Shown here piece after piece: positions 31,687 through 44,079 of a stretch of 64,000 nt of DNA. This DNA comes from Conchocele bisecta (lineage: Eukaryota > Mollusca > Bivalvia > Lucinida > Thyasiridae), in contig CM055273.1 of assembly GCA_029237695.1 (NCBI GenBank), positions 55,789,968-55,853,967 of the forward strand, read 5' to 3'. The stretch's first letter is position 1; each line of letters begins with the position of its first letter. Both the position numbers and the translations under genes were made by a program. The notes below the pieces were generated by a model. The model made no database searches and was not told the origin of the DNA. It worked only from the letters and a program-made list of their open reading frames with translations.

Positions 31687-32058
31687 AGAAGTTTAGTATG
31701 TATATTTGTAAAAGTTATTGTAATTTCAAACGTATACATACATGTACTTAAATATACTTATTTATAGAAGAGGCTAGACACGTTTTGATCAAACCATAGT
31801 ACTTAACTCTGGCATTTTAGTTTCTGGATCATTATTTTTCTTTTCATCATCGCATGATTAATAACAAGGTAGCCGAGTTGAAAACTTTACATGTCACAAT
31901 TGCATGAAGTGATATTGTATGAAATTGTACTCATACATGTATATGATTTACAGTATAATGTTTGAGGTACCTCAATTTGAAAGTTGGGGACATGTTTTTA
32001 CCCACCCCATATATTATTGATTTCATAGGAAACTGGGCATGGCTTACGAAATAAGTGG

Positions 32059-32603
32059 ACTACTGTCTGTTGCACGTTTTTGTGCCGACGAACTTTTGGA
32101 TATTAAACACATTAAATTTAAAAGATATTTAAATGTAAGTAGTTTTTCATCAATAACAAAAAAGTGACCCTCTCGAAAAAAAATTATTTGATGAAATTCC
32201 ATCAAATATTGATTATATTAATAAAAAATTATTTTCCTATGGGAATTTAACATGCGGGCTAACAATAGATTTTTTTAAATATTTTTTTTTCTTCAAAATC
32301 TGACTTATTTTCTTATTTACGTCATTTCCAAGCTATCTAGAGAGGTTTCGGAGTCAATTTACAAATGTATTCGGACTCCTCCCGCACTGCTTCCACTTCT
32401 TTTCCCCACATGTTAAATTCCCATAGGAAAATCGTTTTTCGCTATGAAATCAATATTTGGTGGAATTTCATCTAACAGAAAGATTGAGGAGGGTGACTTT
32501 TTTGTTATTGGTGTAAAATTACTTATAGTTAAATATTTTTTAGATTTAATGTGTTTAATAGCCAAAAGTTCGTCGGCACCAAAAACGTGGAACAGACAGT
32601 GGT
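32059..32603. mobile_element. Family B element, best copy
   Basis: Left end TACTGTCTGTTGCACGTTTT with GTGCCGACGAACTTTTGG and TTAAACACATTAAATTTAAA; right end has TTAATGTGTTTAATAGCC, AAAGTTCGTCGGCACC and CGTGGAACAGACAGT. About 545 bp with AT-rich inverted interior. A right-half copy lies at 56209-56580. Confidence 0.75.
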
Positions 32604-32656
32604 TTAATCCCCTAGTTGCGAGGTGGAGGGTGCTGGACGTACGCCATGCAACTAGC

Positions 32657-32804
32657 AAATATATGGCCCGAAACATCCCACGGTGTGATAATAAACGTTC
32701 ATTAGAGTTGGTCTAAAACGACTTGGTCAGAAACCTCCATGGGCCGTGTCGGCCCATGGAGGTTTCTGACCAAGTCGTTTTAGATGTTTCGGGCCATATG
32801 TTTG
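32657..32804. repeat. 148-bp near-perfect hairpin
   Basis: AATATATGGCCCGAAACATC at the left pairs with GATGTTTCGGGCCATATGTT at the right. The inner arms are TAAAACGACTTGGTCAGAAA and complement around a GGCCGTGTCGGCC loop; the two arm blocks are separated by about 35 nt on the left only. Confidence 0.75.
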
Positions 32805-33480
32805 CAGATGTTTCGGAAGACAGTTTTCATATAGATTTTCAGCATAGTCATTTCAAATTCTTTGGACATTTCGAACCACATTTTATTTTACTTTTTGATC
32901 AATACATATGGTATTTTATGGCAAATATTTGGTTTCTAACCACTTTCATTTTGTTTTACAAAAAAAATAGCAAAACGAGTGCAAATTGTTGAATATTTTT
33001 GATAGTTTGCCTGCTATTTCACACTCCTTGTTTTATACATTTAATATACAAATTGATGTATGTTGTTTCAAAATATCGTATGGTGCAAATCATACGAGAA
33101 AAAAATGTTACAAAATATTGTTTTTGGTGTATTAATTATGAAAATATTCGCCGATTATCGCTGATTATTGCCGATTATCGCCGATTTTTAACTTCTACAT
33201 ATTTGTGTTTTTTATGAAGTACCTTCCATTAATATGACATAGTTCGACGCGTCCAAGAATGTGATCGAAAACGCCAATGCCAATTATGGACGTGGTCCAA
33301 AACGTGGTTTGAAATATTACATGGTCCGTAATTCCGAGGCGGATGCCTTATCAACTAGATCACGCGTTATATAGTTAGGTTTTGCCTTTTTCTGACTCGC
33401 TTTGGGATAAATGTTTCTATATTTCAAAGTAAGTCGGCATTATTGTGAAAGCTACAGCATTATATAATCTGGTCAAGAAT
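32805..33480. other. No recognised feature
   Basis: AT-rich; three copies of a GCCGATTATCGC-like dodecamer occur at about 33149-33186. No gene is supported. Confidence 0.4.
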
Positions 33481-33492
33481 GGTTATTTGTTA

Positions 33493-33684
33493 CTGTGACT
33501 GGAGAAATTGTGTTTATGGGTTTTGCTAACAGTGTAGATCCAGATCAGCCTGTCCATCAATGAAACACCCGTCATGGTTCTAACAATCGATACAGATCGT
33601 TACCAGGCTACATGAGTGAGCTATTCGGTCGGAAGCCACACTGGTCATAATTCCCATAAGCCCCATTTCTCGCAGCCACATTTA
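33493..33684. mobile_element. Family D MITE, short
   Basis: GTGACTGGAGAAATTGTG to CCCCATTTCTCGCAGCCACA, with CATCAATGAAACACCCGTCA and GGAAGCCACACTGGTCATAA. Half of the D hairpin has been lost. Confidence 0.7.
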
Positions 33685-33928
33685 TCCCTTTGAACCCGAA
33701 AGCCCGCTATAACGGGGTTTGCAAACAGTGCAGACCCAGATGAGCCGGCTCGTAACGAGCCGTCTCATCAGGGTCTGCCCTTTTTGCAAGCAATTATCAT
33801 ATTTTGTACAGAAAAAACACCCCCTTTTCATAAATGGATTAAGCTGAAAATCATTTTGTGACGATTAGATTGGTCATAAAATTAGCATATCACAGTCCAT
33901 TCCAGTTACTTAGTGTTGAAAAGCTTAA
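33682..33928. mobile_element. TTAA-type MITE, second full copy
   Basis: TTATCCCTTTGAACCCGAAA to GTGTTGAAAAGCTTAA, with the GAGCCGGCTCGTAACGAGCC centre and ACACCCCCTTTTCATAAATG block. The left TTAA has become TTAT. Confidence 0.75.
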
Positions 33929-34291
33929 TAATTCCAGAACAAAAATATTTACACGATTACCTAACATGTGATTGGCCCGTAGCAAGACTCTGTCCAAAGT
34001 TTATATCCCAGTAAAATCCCACGCCGAACTACTTTCCGTAACCGTGAGGCGCAGTTAAAATAATTCTTAAGAAAACGGAAAATAAACATATTTTCTTGAT
34101 TAATTTATTTCAAATGCTGGAATTATAAGGAATGAATGGTCTTTTTGTGCAATTTATCGGGGATATAAACTTGGAAAAGTCGCGGGAATACTGGACGAGG
34201 CCTTCCGGCCTTCGTCCAGTATTCCCGCGACTTTTCCAAGTTTATACCCCGATAAATTCCACGAAAAGGTCATTCATTCCTATAATAAACC
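33928..34291. mobile_element. Family F element, second copy
   Basis: Co-linear with 12446-12802 throughout, including the GGAATGAATGG hairpin. The pair differs by scattered substitutions and a short ACGGAAA insertion. Confidence 0.8.
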
Positions 34292-34584
34292 GGGTTTTGT
34301 CAGATTGCCACAATTATTATGTCTGTCGAAGGGAAGGATGCTATAATAATCCAGGGGGCGCTTACATCACTCATTCCATCAGTCTATGCAATATCGACAA
34401 CAGGTATCGATGGTACGGTCACAATTAGCGATATTTCTTCACAAATTGACCCGCCTGATCCCCGCATGCATTGATCAACCTGACTAGACGTGGTAGAATA
34501 ACGATTTACAATTCATGATGTGTTACCACGTTGTTCTGAATACCGCCGCTCACGTGTCAAAATGTCTGTAGGAAGTCGGTTCCA

Positions 34585-34771
34585 GCCATAGGTATTCGGC
34601 GTGTTTCGGCTTTCGTCGGTACTGATATAATTGAACGGTGCTGGTAATACTGAATACATTACAATGATTACTTCCCTTGAGATTAAATAACGCCATTTGC
34701 TTAGTTAGTTATATATGTTCATATATAGTAAAACCGATGAAAGCTGAAACACGCCCCGAATGCCTGCGGTT
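34585..34771. mobile_element. Family M element, short copy
   Basis: CCATAGGTATTCGGCGTGTT and complementary ACACGCCCCGAATGCCTGC ends, with CGGCTTTCGTCGG and CCGATGAAAGCTG inside. The larger copy is at 61763-62243. Confidence 0.7.
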
Positions 34772-34796
34772 TCACCGTACTAGTTTCAGGAATATA

Positions 34797-35026
34797 CGGC
34801 TGTGACTGGAGAGATGGGGCTTTTTATGGGATTTGTGACAAGTGTAGCGCCTGATCAAATAGCACACTCCTGTCACATGATAACGATATATATATATTGC
34901 TTGTTAGAAGCATGACGGGTTTTTCATTGATGGAATGGCGAACAGTGCAGATCCTGATCAGACTGTGCGGATGCACAGGCTGATCTGGATCTACACTGGT
35001 CGCAAAACCATTTCACAGCCGCATAT
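34797..35026. mobile_element. Family D MITE
   Basis: CGGCTGTGACTGGAGAGATG to ATTTCACAGCCG, with the GATCAGACTGTGCGGATGCA hairpin. It is very similar to 28163-28388. Confidence 0.75.
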
Positions 35027-35601
35027 TTAGAAGTACGATGTTGGTGTCGTTTGTTATTAAGTTTATCAGAAGGCAATGTTATGAATCACGTAGGAATTCC
35101 TCGGCGAGTCAAGGAATTCCTATCGTTTCTGAGCTAATCCTGATGAACTGGCTATTAAACGGCACGAACAAGGTATTAAATGCACTTGGTAAGTTTTTAT
35201 GTTAAACAATTTGTGACTGATATATAAAGAGGCTTTCGTTGACAAGAACGCGAACTACTTCACGTTGAGTAATTACACTGACGTCATTCAGTAACGTCAT
35301 GTGACGTCGTTCGACCCATGAAACATCAGCAATGGTAATTTTGAATCCGTCTTATTCGCAAGTTATAATGTATAGCGCCAAGATGACTTAACAACTGGTC
35401 AATGACGACAATATAATAACAAGGGGCACCGTTATCACAAACAAGGTGAACATAAGTCCTCAGTGACCTTGACCTTGGGCGGTCGGACGTGGGTCGTATG
35501 CAAAATAAAGCACCATCCCAAGACACACATTGTGGCCAAATATTATCAAAATCGGTGAAGATGTTCATAAGTTATTGAAAAATAAAATATGTTACTAACG
35601 T

Positions 35602-35640
35602 CACGTACGCACGTACGCACGTACGCACGCACGTATGTAC
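35602..35640. repeat. ACGTACGC microsatellite
   Basis: Roughly 38 bp of CACGTACGCACGTACGCACG type, with alternating purine-pyrimidine character. Confidence 0.8.
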
Positions 35641-35674
35641 ATGGACTAACGCTATGTCAACTTTTGAGTTTATT

Positions 35675-35760
35675 TGTGCAAAATATTATAAATTTTGTAA
35701 AGTATTTCATGAAAGTACACACATGCCTGAAGGTACAAAATCCTATGGTATGCCTCATAT
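35675..35760. repeat. Family K fragment
   Basis: AAATTTTGTAAAGTATTTCATGAAA then CCTGAAGGTACAAAATCC and a diverged ATGGTATGCCTCATAT end; only the right half. Confidence 0.55.
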
Positions 35761-35793
35761 TTTCGTCTCGATCAACTGTATGTAGGAACCGTA

Positions 35794-35893
35794 CAGTGGG
35801 GTCAGCGTGTAAGTGCACACACGAGCGAACACGACAGGTTGGAACCAACCTGTCGTGTTCGTTCGTGTGTGCACTTACACGATGACCCCACTG
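35794..35893. mobile_element. 100-bp palindrome with CAGTGGGGTCA ends and TA flanks
   Basis: CAGTGGGGTCAGCGTGTAAG and complement enclose GACAGGTTGGAACCAACC. TA lies on both sides. Ends and TA suggest a Tc1-mariner/pogo-type MITE distinct from family T. Confidence 0.75.
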
Positions 35894-36429
35894 TATACTA
35901 TTGAAAAGTATAATAATCTTGTATTGTATTATAAATTTCGACGTTCTGCAAATAGTTGTGTCCTTGAAACTTCAACCGAGACTAAACACTCCGCAGTAAG
36001 CAGGCAAACTTCTATAAGGTCGAAAATAGTTCATACGCTTAGCCGTTATAATCCGATTGGCGAATAATCTAAACGAGTAAACGATTTGACGGCGTCAGTC
36101 TATACGGCGGAACGATAGCAGTTCTCTCATTTTTCACGGAATTCCATCAAAATGAAACCTCGTAAATTCAATCAAGTAAACCAGCCCGCCGCAACGTAAA
36201 CACCACCGCAAGGGATTGTAGTGTGCATTTTTAGTGGCGTATCTGTTTGACTATTCATTTGTATAAATAGTTTGGACCGTCCTACACTAACCACTGCGCT
36301 AATCATGCCAATATTTGTCAACTTTATTTAAAAATACTTCAATATTTACTTTAAATTATGCAGTTATATTGGCTGAGCCTGAACTTTGCTCAGACGATGA
36401 AATTGATTGATTTCGAGCTGCCATTGCCA

Positions 36430-36670
36430 ATATGTATTAGGTTTGACAATTTCCAGCCGTGGGTAAACGTTTGCCGTGGCACGAGAGAACTGTTTGAACC
36501 ATAAGGCCGTCGGCCGCTGGTTCAAACAGTTCCCGAGTACTACGGCAAACGCTTACCCACGGCGGCACACGGTCGAACGTTATTGTAACATTTCCGTCAG
36601 AAATATCATGCAATTTGAGCATGTATGCAGTACTTTCGATACTTTGATAACGCGTTCCATTCAAACAGCT
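36430..36670. mobile_element. Family E foldback
   Basis: TTCCAGCCGTGGGTAAACG and complement around GTTTGAACCATAAGGCCGTCG, with AGAAATATCATGCAATTTGA on the right. Shares flanks with 16284-16530 and 17950-18290. Confidence 0.7.
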
Positions 36671-37035
36671 AATTTACACATACATTTTCCGGGGCCGCAG
36701 TACACGTCGCGTGATGCAGGTGCCCCATCCTCCGCATGAATTTCAAAATTTCAGTGCGACCGTTATGAACTGGTTTGGTGTCGTAATGGCGCGTTCTAGT
36801 AACGTCATGAGACACATGCATTACGTAGGTGTTGGCTTGGCCCCGGAATGAGCATTGTCTACAGCCATGGTCAAACAGAAAGTGTTGTACGTTTGAACAC
36901 AGCTTTGAGCGGTGTCAAGTCGCTGCCCTACGAATTGCGACAACATGACGTAAAAATAGTATTCTAATGTTAACGCCATATTTAATTACTTACATTTTTG
37001 AAGCTATCAGAAAATGCTGTGTAAATATAAGTAAT

Positions 37036-37180
37036 ATCACCATGGACTGTTGCGTTTACTGTGAGGTGAACAATGTATTTGGTCTGTTTAAAGTTTGTGA
37101 GGAGTCTTTCTTCGGACTCCTCGCAAAATTTAAACAGACCATTGTATTGTACACCCCCAGTAAATACAACAGCCCATGGT
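37036..37180. repeat. Long hairpin
   Basis: CCATGGACTGTTGCGTTTAC pairs with AAATACAACAGCCCATGG. The inner arms TGGTCTGTTTAAA and TTTAAACAGACCA enclose GAGGAGTCTTTCTTCGGACTCCTC. Confidence 0.75.
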
Positions 37181-37441
37181 TTTATTCATTAAGCAATTTA
37201 TTTAACCAGCACGGGTTTTTCAATTGTGTACGTTTAGAGAATAATTGTTATAGGAAAATATACAATATTACATTCTCCTAATAAGCTACAAGCTTTATAT
37301 ATTTTATTTTACACATGGAAGTTGAAATCCGTCTCTAAAACACGATTCTAAATACCTCCTATCATGTACGTAATATCGACAGACAAAGTGTTACAGGATA
37401 AACATCATTTGGTGCTACCTCTCCGGAGTGCTTCGTGATCA

Positions 37442-39301
37442 ATGCATGACATAATTACAATTCCAACATATAACAAACTACAACATGTGTGTATCATTAA
37501 GATCACGTCTTCATTGAGCGAATTACAAAAACAGGGAGTAATAACATTAATACCAAAAAAAGACAGTGATTTATCCATTCTTACAAACTGGAGACCGATA
37601 TCCCTTCTTAATGTCGATTATAAAATAATAGATCATTCACAAACTGGATTCATTAAAGGGAGATACATTGGAGAAAACATCAGAACATTATGCGAATCGG
37701 TAGACTTTTTGAATGAAAATAATTATGCAGATTTATTATTCTTTGCAGATTTTGAAAAAGCCTTTGATACAGTTGAACACGAATATCTTCTAAAGGTCAT
37801 GCAATATCTTAATTTCGGCAACCACATTATTAAATAGATTAAACTTTTTTATTCAGATGCAAAAGGTTGCGTTACAAATAACGGTTACTTATCAGAGTTT
37901 TTCTCAATAAACCGAGGTGTCCGTCAAGGCTGTCCATTATCACCATACCTATTCATAATTGCAATAGAATTATTAGCAAAAGCAATAGACAATGAAAAAG
38001 ATATGACTGGGGTTAAAATGAGTAACACAGAACTTAAAAAGACAATGTTTGCTGATGATGCAACATTTATATTAGATGGTGCACAGAAATCATTCGAAAC
38101 ATTAATATACCTTATAGATGAATTCAGTAAAATTTCGGGCCTCAAACTCAATAGAAAAAAGTCTACAGTACTTCGGGTGGGTTCCCTAAAAAATACAACA
38201 CTAATGTTTTGCCCTGTAAAGAATTGTATATGGACATCAACAAGTGCAAAAACATTAGGCATTACTTTTTCAAATGATAATAAAAATATGCATGAACTAA
38301 ACCTTACTCTGAGAGATACAAGAGTTCGTCAAAAGTCTTGAGACATGGAAAAAAAGAAAACTAAGTTTATTAGGTAAAATTACTGTGAACAAAACATTTG
38401 CTCTTCCAAAACTGATATACCCATTAACAGTCTTACCTGACCCACCAGACAGAATAATTAAAATAATTAAAAATATATTGTTTGATTTTCTCTGGGATGG
38501 CAAACCCGATAAAATAAAGCGGAACACAATAATTCAAATATATGAACACGGGGGTTTAAACATGGTCGATAAGGCAATTTTATAAAAGCGATAAAAGCAT
38601 CATAGGTAAAAATAATATGTGATGATAAAAACCATGGCCAGTGGAAACTGCTATACACACAGAAACGTGAACCATTTGGTGGGAAACTAATTTTCGAATG
38701 CAATATAAAACCAAAGGATATAAAACACATATGTAAAGAACATACTTTCCTATTCAATGTTTTGGCATCATGGGATAACATCAATTTCTCAGAAAAAAAA
38801 AGTATATCAAAAGAAATTATATGGAATAATTATAATATAAAGTATCAAAATAAATCAATATACATCAAATCTTGGCACGAAAGGGGTATCAAATGTATAG
38901 AACAGTTATATGAGTATAGAGTAAACAGATTTGTCGGTTTTAATTATTTTTGCAGCATGAATGTGGAAAATATAAAACATTTATTCTGGGAATGCCCAAA
39001 CGTACAACATGTATGGTCACAACTAAGAACATTCTTAAATGAAAAAGGTGTGGTTTACGAAGTGACTTTTAATACGATTTCATTTGGTGTAAACCTAACA
39101 AATCTTATCGCTAAACAATTTAATTTCATTATCATACTTGCAAAATATTTATTGATTAAATGTAAATATGAAAAACAAGAATTATCATTTAATTTGTTCA
39201 TGCAATATTTGAAAAGACGAATCAATATTGAAAAAGAAATAGCCACAATGAAAGACAAGCTAGATCTACGTATAATAAAATGGGGTAATTTCAACTTTTA
39301 A
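37442..39301 (+). pseudogene. Broken L1/Tx1-like LINE reverse transcriptase
   Basis: Reading begins in the fingers (GVITLIPKKDSD, NWRPISLLNVDYKI), continues to QTGFIKGRYIGENIR, palm motif A FADFEKAFD, motif B RQGCPLSPYLFIIAIE and motif C FADDATFI. These are the conserved reverse-transcriptase palm blocks, with L1/Tx1-like wording. Damage: a stop at 37835-37837 between motifs A and B where the family usually has Trp; an apparent deletion of roughly 15 residues after YKI; a frameshift near 38330-38345; and stops around 38583-38615. The C-terminal part, with ENIKHLFWECPNVQHVW, ends at 39301. No 5' endonuclease region is recognisable, so the copy is both 5'-truncated and inactivated. The true left border is unclear. 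Confidence 0.85.
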
Positions 39302-40150
39302 CACCCACGAAATAAGTATTAATACAATAAAAAGACGATCAATACGTACATGGTACCAAGCGTAGCAAAGTTAATTACATGCTTATTAACAATATATGTC
39401 AACTATATTATATTATTGACATAAACGTTATAAATCACATGTATTACGAATTACGAGAACAGAAGGCAGACCTCTTTATCTTTTTTCTCTTTCCTATAAC
39501 TCTCTTCTTAAAAAACTCTTCTTAAATAAGCGCACTTTCTAAATACATTATGTATGCTCTTTTCTAGTGACATGTCATGTGATTTCAACTATGTTTTGTT
39601 ATACAATACGTACATGATACATGATGTATTTAAAAATTGAAAATAACGCATTTAATAAAAAAAGAAGAGATCACGTCTTCATGAATATTCAAACAAAGTT
39701 CAAACGGACAGGTTATTTCGAAAGCATAATACTGGCAGTCTTGTTTTGCCACGGTTTATACAACCTTTCAGGAGCCATTTGCAGTCAACTCATATGGGTT
39801 CGAAACAAACTACATACACCATTCTAATACTGTTTAAATGTTATCACGCATGTTTCGTCACTAAAAGTAATAACAAAATTAATCCCATTTGGAAAATGTA
39901 TATTGAACAATTACGTGTCCATTTTATTTTTATGTTCGGGACATGATAGCGTTTACGATGTGGAATGAAATTGCCATGACAAGTCCATATGTAGCAGGAT
40001 TATGGTGTTTCTCTGTATTGACAATTGGACAGTCTTCTGAAATTGGTATTGGAAGCATGTATTTTGTGATTTGGGTGACTATATTTGACAATAGGCCAAC
40101 AGCTGTATAATGCTCGATTTTTCGAGCTAGTCATACTTGAGTTATCCTCA
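39302..40150. other. No recognised feature
   Basis: The first part may be LINE 3' UTR (ATACAATAAAAAGACG). The remainder has no motif I can support. Confidence 0.35.
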
Positions 40151-40155
40151 TTATA

Positions 40156-40334
40156 CAGTGAAACCTCTCTAAACCGGACACCCTGGGAGGGCCCCATGGT
40201 GTCCGGTTTAGAGATGTTCCACTGTAAATCAGACATATGACCATTATGTTACACATATACATGCGTTACCAAGAGACCCATCAAAATGAGATCACATATA
40301 TGTTCTTGGTGTCTGGTTTAGAGAGGTTCCACTG
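40156..40334. mobile_element. Family T MITE with TA flanks
   Basis: TA then CAGTGAAACCTCTCTAAACC; right end TTTAGAGAGGTTCCACTG then TA. Slightly shorter than the 214-bp copies. Confidence 0.85.
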
Positions 40335-41215
40335 TACGTGGCAACAAGTGAGCATTATTCGTGGGTCATAAAATCATTACGGCTAGTCTATTGTTTTAAA
40401 TGTGCATTTACCGCCCGTTATCAATAAGCATAGCTTAAGCTAGATTCATGTGTTCGAAAAAGCGGACATAACACTCTAGTTCCTCATTTGTAAATTGCCA
40501 CATCTTTAAAGGTTAGATCATACCAAATAGTTTTATTATATTATGTAACCGAATGCCATCCAATAAGGCCAGTCTCTCCTACTTTCAATAATCGTATGGC
40601 TGCTGTGGGACCTACTTGTACATGACCTGCAGCCAGTCTGTACTGTTTCTGCATGAATTAAACAATAGGTTTACTTACTCCTAAGAAAGAAAAATCCAGC
40701 CTCGTCATATCACCCAATATTGTTTACATTTTTAGGCCATGGAAACTCTGTTTACATCACGTGACCAACAGGTTCAGTGTTTTCTTTTAAATGCTACAAA
40801 TATGCTGAAAACTGGTGTTAAAAGCACCCCAAAATGTTCCTCAAGTGAAACTGGGTAGTAATGGATCAATATTTGCAAGCATGCTGTGTCTGTGACCTCA
40901 AAACGCACGCACTATTTTTTTATACCGGACTACTTATGGATACCCCCTGGGCAATTTCGCGCCATTTGGTATAGTCTAACATAAATACATAAAATACTGA
41001 GACATATTTACACATATAACACTGTCTGTTATTCACAACGAATGAAGTTCCCACTGCGTTCTGGAAGTTCTAAAAATTGCTAGGACAACTTCGTGACCTG
41101 CCACGTCCGCCATGTCACTATACATGGTCCTGCAGGTTGACACCGGAATTGTGACCGCTATGTCTCACTTTCCACGATCGTGGATGATACAGAAATTATA
41201 GAACTTTACGTTGCA
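40335..41215. other. No recognised feature
   Basis: No ORF of note, no strong repeat. It precedes a TACGG foldback. Confidence 0.35.
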
Positions 41216-41223
41216 TTAGTGTA

Positions 41224-41653
41224 TACGGCAGCTTAAAAGGGGCATGCGCATTTTCCCCCCACATTATTGCATCCCGTTACCACGGCATAGCGTCTCGTTC
41301 CTATTAGATAGCATCTCGTTATCATGAGTTAGCTGTGTCGTTCCCACGACATAGCATCTCATTCCCTCGAGATAGGATCTCATTCCCACGAGATAGGATC
41401 TCGTTACGACGAGTTAGCTATGTTGTTCCTACGAACTAGCACCTCGATACCATGAAATAGCATCTCGTTGCCTCGAGATAGCATAATCAGCCAATATAAG
41501 AGCAGATATTATTCCACAATCTTGGATGACAACAGCTACATGTTGATTGGCTGACTATGTCGTGGGAACGAGATGCTATGCCGTCGGAACGAGATGCTAT
41601 GTCGTGGGCACTAGATAGAAAACAAATGCGCATGTCCCTATTAAGCTGCCGTA
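41224..41653. mobile_element. TACGG foldback 3, CTCGTTCCCACGA repeat type
   Basis: TACGGCAGCTTAAAAGGGG to TTAAGCTGCCGTA. Flanks are AGTGTA and AGTTTA (5 of 6 identical). The left arm has about nine units of roughly 22 bp around ATAGCATCTCGTTCCCACGA; the right arm has about three in the opposite orientation (GTGGGAACGAGATGCTATG). The centre is an ordinary 80-bp spacer. Confidence 0.8.
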
Positions 41654-41654
41654 A

Positions 41655-42240
41655 GTTTAATATCATGCATCACTATCAGTAAAAAAATAAATGCCTCCCA
41701 CCCACTCTATTTAATTCCAGAACTTGAAAACTATGAGAGTCTCATAATTAATTTAATTTTGTATGGCACTTAAAGGAGATATAATAAGCTTCTGTTTTCG
41801 CGATACGCTTATGTATTCATCATTTATATATCAAATAAAACAAATTGTACAGTAATCCAACCAGTATGTGCCGTTCTTTTACGGATTTCATATTCCGGAC
41901 AACCAGTTTTTTCCAGCCGTCACTACATGACTAACTTCCCCTTATTTTGCTTACCACAGTTATTTCCCTTTGCGGTCACTGGAGATGATTTTTTTTAAGA
42001 ATTAAGGTATAGTGAAAAACAGCAGACGAAAATTTCCGCCTCCATCATAGTGAGGGTTAATTTCTCAATGAAAATGCATTCCATGACTTCTCCATTACAA
42101 TGGCCTATGTTTCGGATTATGGCATAGGGTGAAATGTGACTGTCTAGAGAAATTGGGTCTATGCCATTGGTGACCAGTCTAGCTCCCGAACTGACACAGC
42201 ATGATAGTGAGCCTATGCTCAATAATGTAAATCCATTAAT
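41655..42240. other. Mostly unrecognised sequence with small D and P fragments
   Basis: Near 42135-42200 a D-like GACCAGTCTAGCTCCCG phrase and at 42206-42235 a P-like AGCCTATGCTCAATAATG phrase can be read. No gene. Confidence 0.4.
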
Positions 42241-42309
42241 GGAAATGTCCTGAGTTTCAGAACAGTGAAGACGGCGTCACGGACATGATGAAGACAGAAG
42301 ACGAGGGCG

Positions 42310-43310
42310 CATAATCTTGTAGGTAATGTTGTGGAAAGTAATGACGAGGGTCGTGATACAAGTACACGATGATGGTAACGTCAGTGATAGGTTCAGGTAA
42401 TTGATTCTTATTGTATCTTAAAATGTATTGCATGTACTGTATTCCATTTGACTTGTATTTGTATAATCTCGTAGATGATGTTGATGAGACACTAATGACG
42501 ACAACCGTGGTAAGAGTTCATGAAAATGGTAAGGTCAGTGACAGGTTCAGGTAATTTATTCTTATTGTATTTTAAAATGTATTGTATGTACTGTATTCCA
42601 TTTGACTTGTATTTGTATAATCTTGTAGGTAATGTTAAGGTCAGTGACAGGTTCAGATAATTTATTCATATGTTTTGTTTTTAAATATACTGCATGTATT
42701 GTATTTTATGTGACTTTTACTTGCATTGTTGTGTAGGTGATGTTGAGGACAGTAAAGACGAGGTCCGTGGTACGATTGAGTGAAAGTGTTAAGGTCAGTG
42801 ACAGGTTCAGATAATGTATTCGTATGTCTTTTTGAAATGTACTGCATGTACTGTATTCTATGTGACTTTTACTTGCTTTGGTGTGTAGGTGATGTTGAGG
42901 ACAGTAAAGACGAGGTCCATGATATGATTGAGTGAAAGTGTTAAGGTCAGTGACAGGTTCATATAATGTATTCATATGTTTTTTTAATGTACTGCATGTA
43001 CTGTATTGTATGTGACTTTTACTTGCTTTGGTGTGTAGGTGATGTTGATGACAGTAAATACGAGGGCCGTGGTACGATTCAGTGAAAGTGTTAAGGTCAG
43101 TGACAGGTTCAGATAACTTATTCATATGTTGTTGTTAAATGTACTGCATGTACTGTACTCTATGTAACTTTTACTTGCATTGGTGTGTCTTATTGTATTT
43201 TAAAATGTAGTGCATGTACTTTATTCCATTTAACTTGTATTTGTATAATCGTGTAGGTGATGTTGTGGACACGAAAGACGACGATCGTGGTACGAGGGTG
43301 CGGTAATGGC
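42310..43310. repeat. Tandem array of about 150-bp units
   Basis: Anchor GTAGGTGATGTTGAGGACAG or close variants begin near 42319, 42470, 42627, 42733, 42885, 43035 and 43253. Units share AAGGTCAGTGACAGGTTCAG, TACTGCATGTACTGTATTC and TGTGACTTTTACTTGC. Spacing is mostly 150-157 bp, with one shortened and one lengthened unit. The minus-strand ORF at 42706-43125 repeats SEPVTDLNTFTQSYHGPR and reflects the array. Confidence 0.85.
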
Positions 43311-44079
43311 AACATGTATTTCATGTAATGCATTCCATGTTCTATTATTTGTATTATCTTGTGCTGTTGGGGATAGTAGTGATGAGGATGTGTATGTATA
43401 GAAGGTATATGTTAATATGTTAGGTGTAGTAGGTGTAATATGTGATGTAGTGTAATATATGTATGTGTAATAGATGTAGTAGGGCGATGATTTCCTATGT
43501 GCCTTTTATTTGCCTAAATACATACTGACTGAAATAGGTTCAGTCCGTTTTTACCACCCCGTTATCTTTTCTTGAAACACAAATTAGTTGTATATACATG
43601 TATGTGATAACGTTTCCATTTACCAATGTATGTCAACTTTCACTGATATTATATTAAATACAACCCACCTTTATTTGTTGTAGTCGTCATTTTTGTGTGA
43701 AAATTGTTCGGGTATTTACAATTTAACTACATTTTTGGTTTTATGTTATGTCATAACCTCTGACAAAACAGGGCAAAGATCAAGCAGTACTGTAATCATT
43801 GTGACGATCATACACGTAACCATGGCATGTGCTGCACGAAAACCGTGAAACAACCCTGCCTGGATATCGACCAACGGATGCGCGTGCAGTGGATAAGGTG
43901 GCCGCACCAGTTGTTCCTGATATCCAGCCGGTTTCAATAAAAACAATACAGCATTGTGCAAGAACTGCTATGTCACAACACATTGGCGCTAACATCATTA
44001 TGTTTGTACAACGATTACAAACAAGCGAGAGTGCACTTCAACCAAAGCTGTCGTTGGCACAGATGGAGGTATAATGGTG

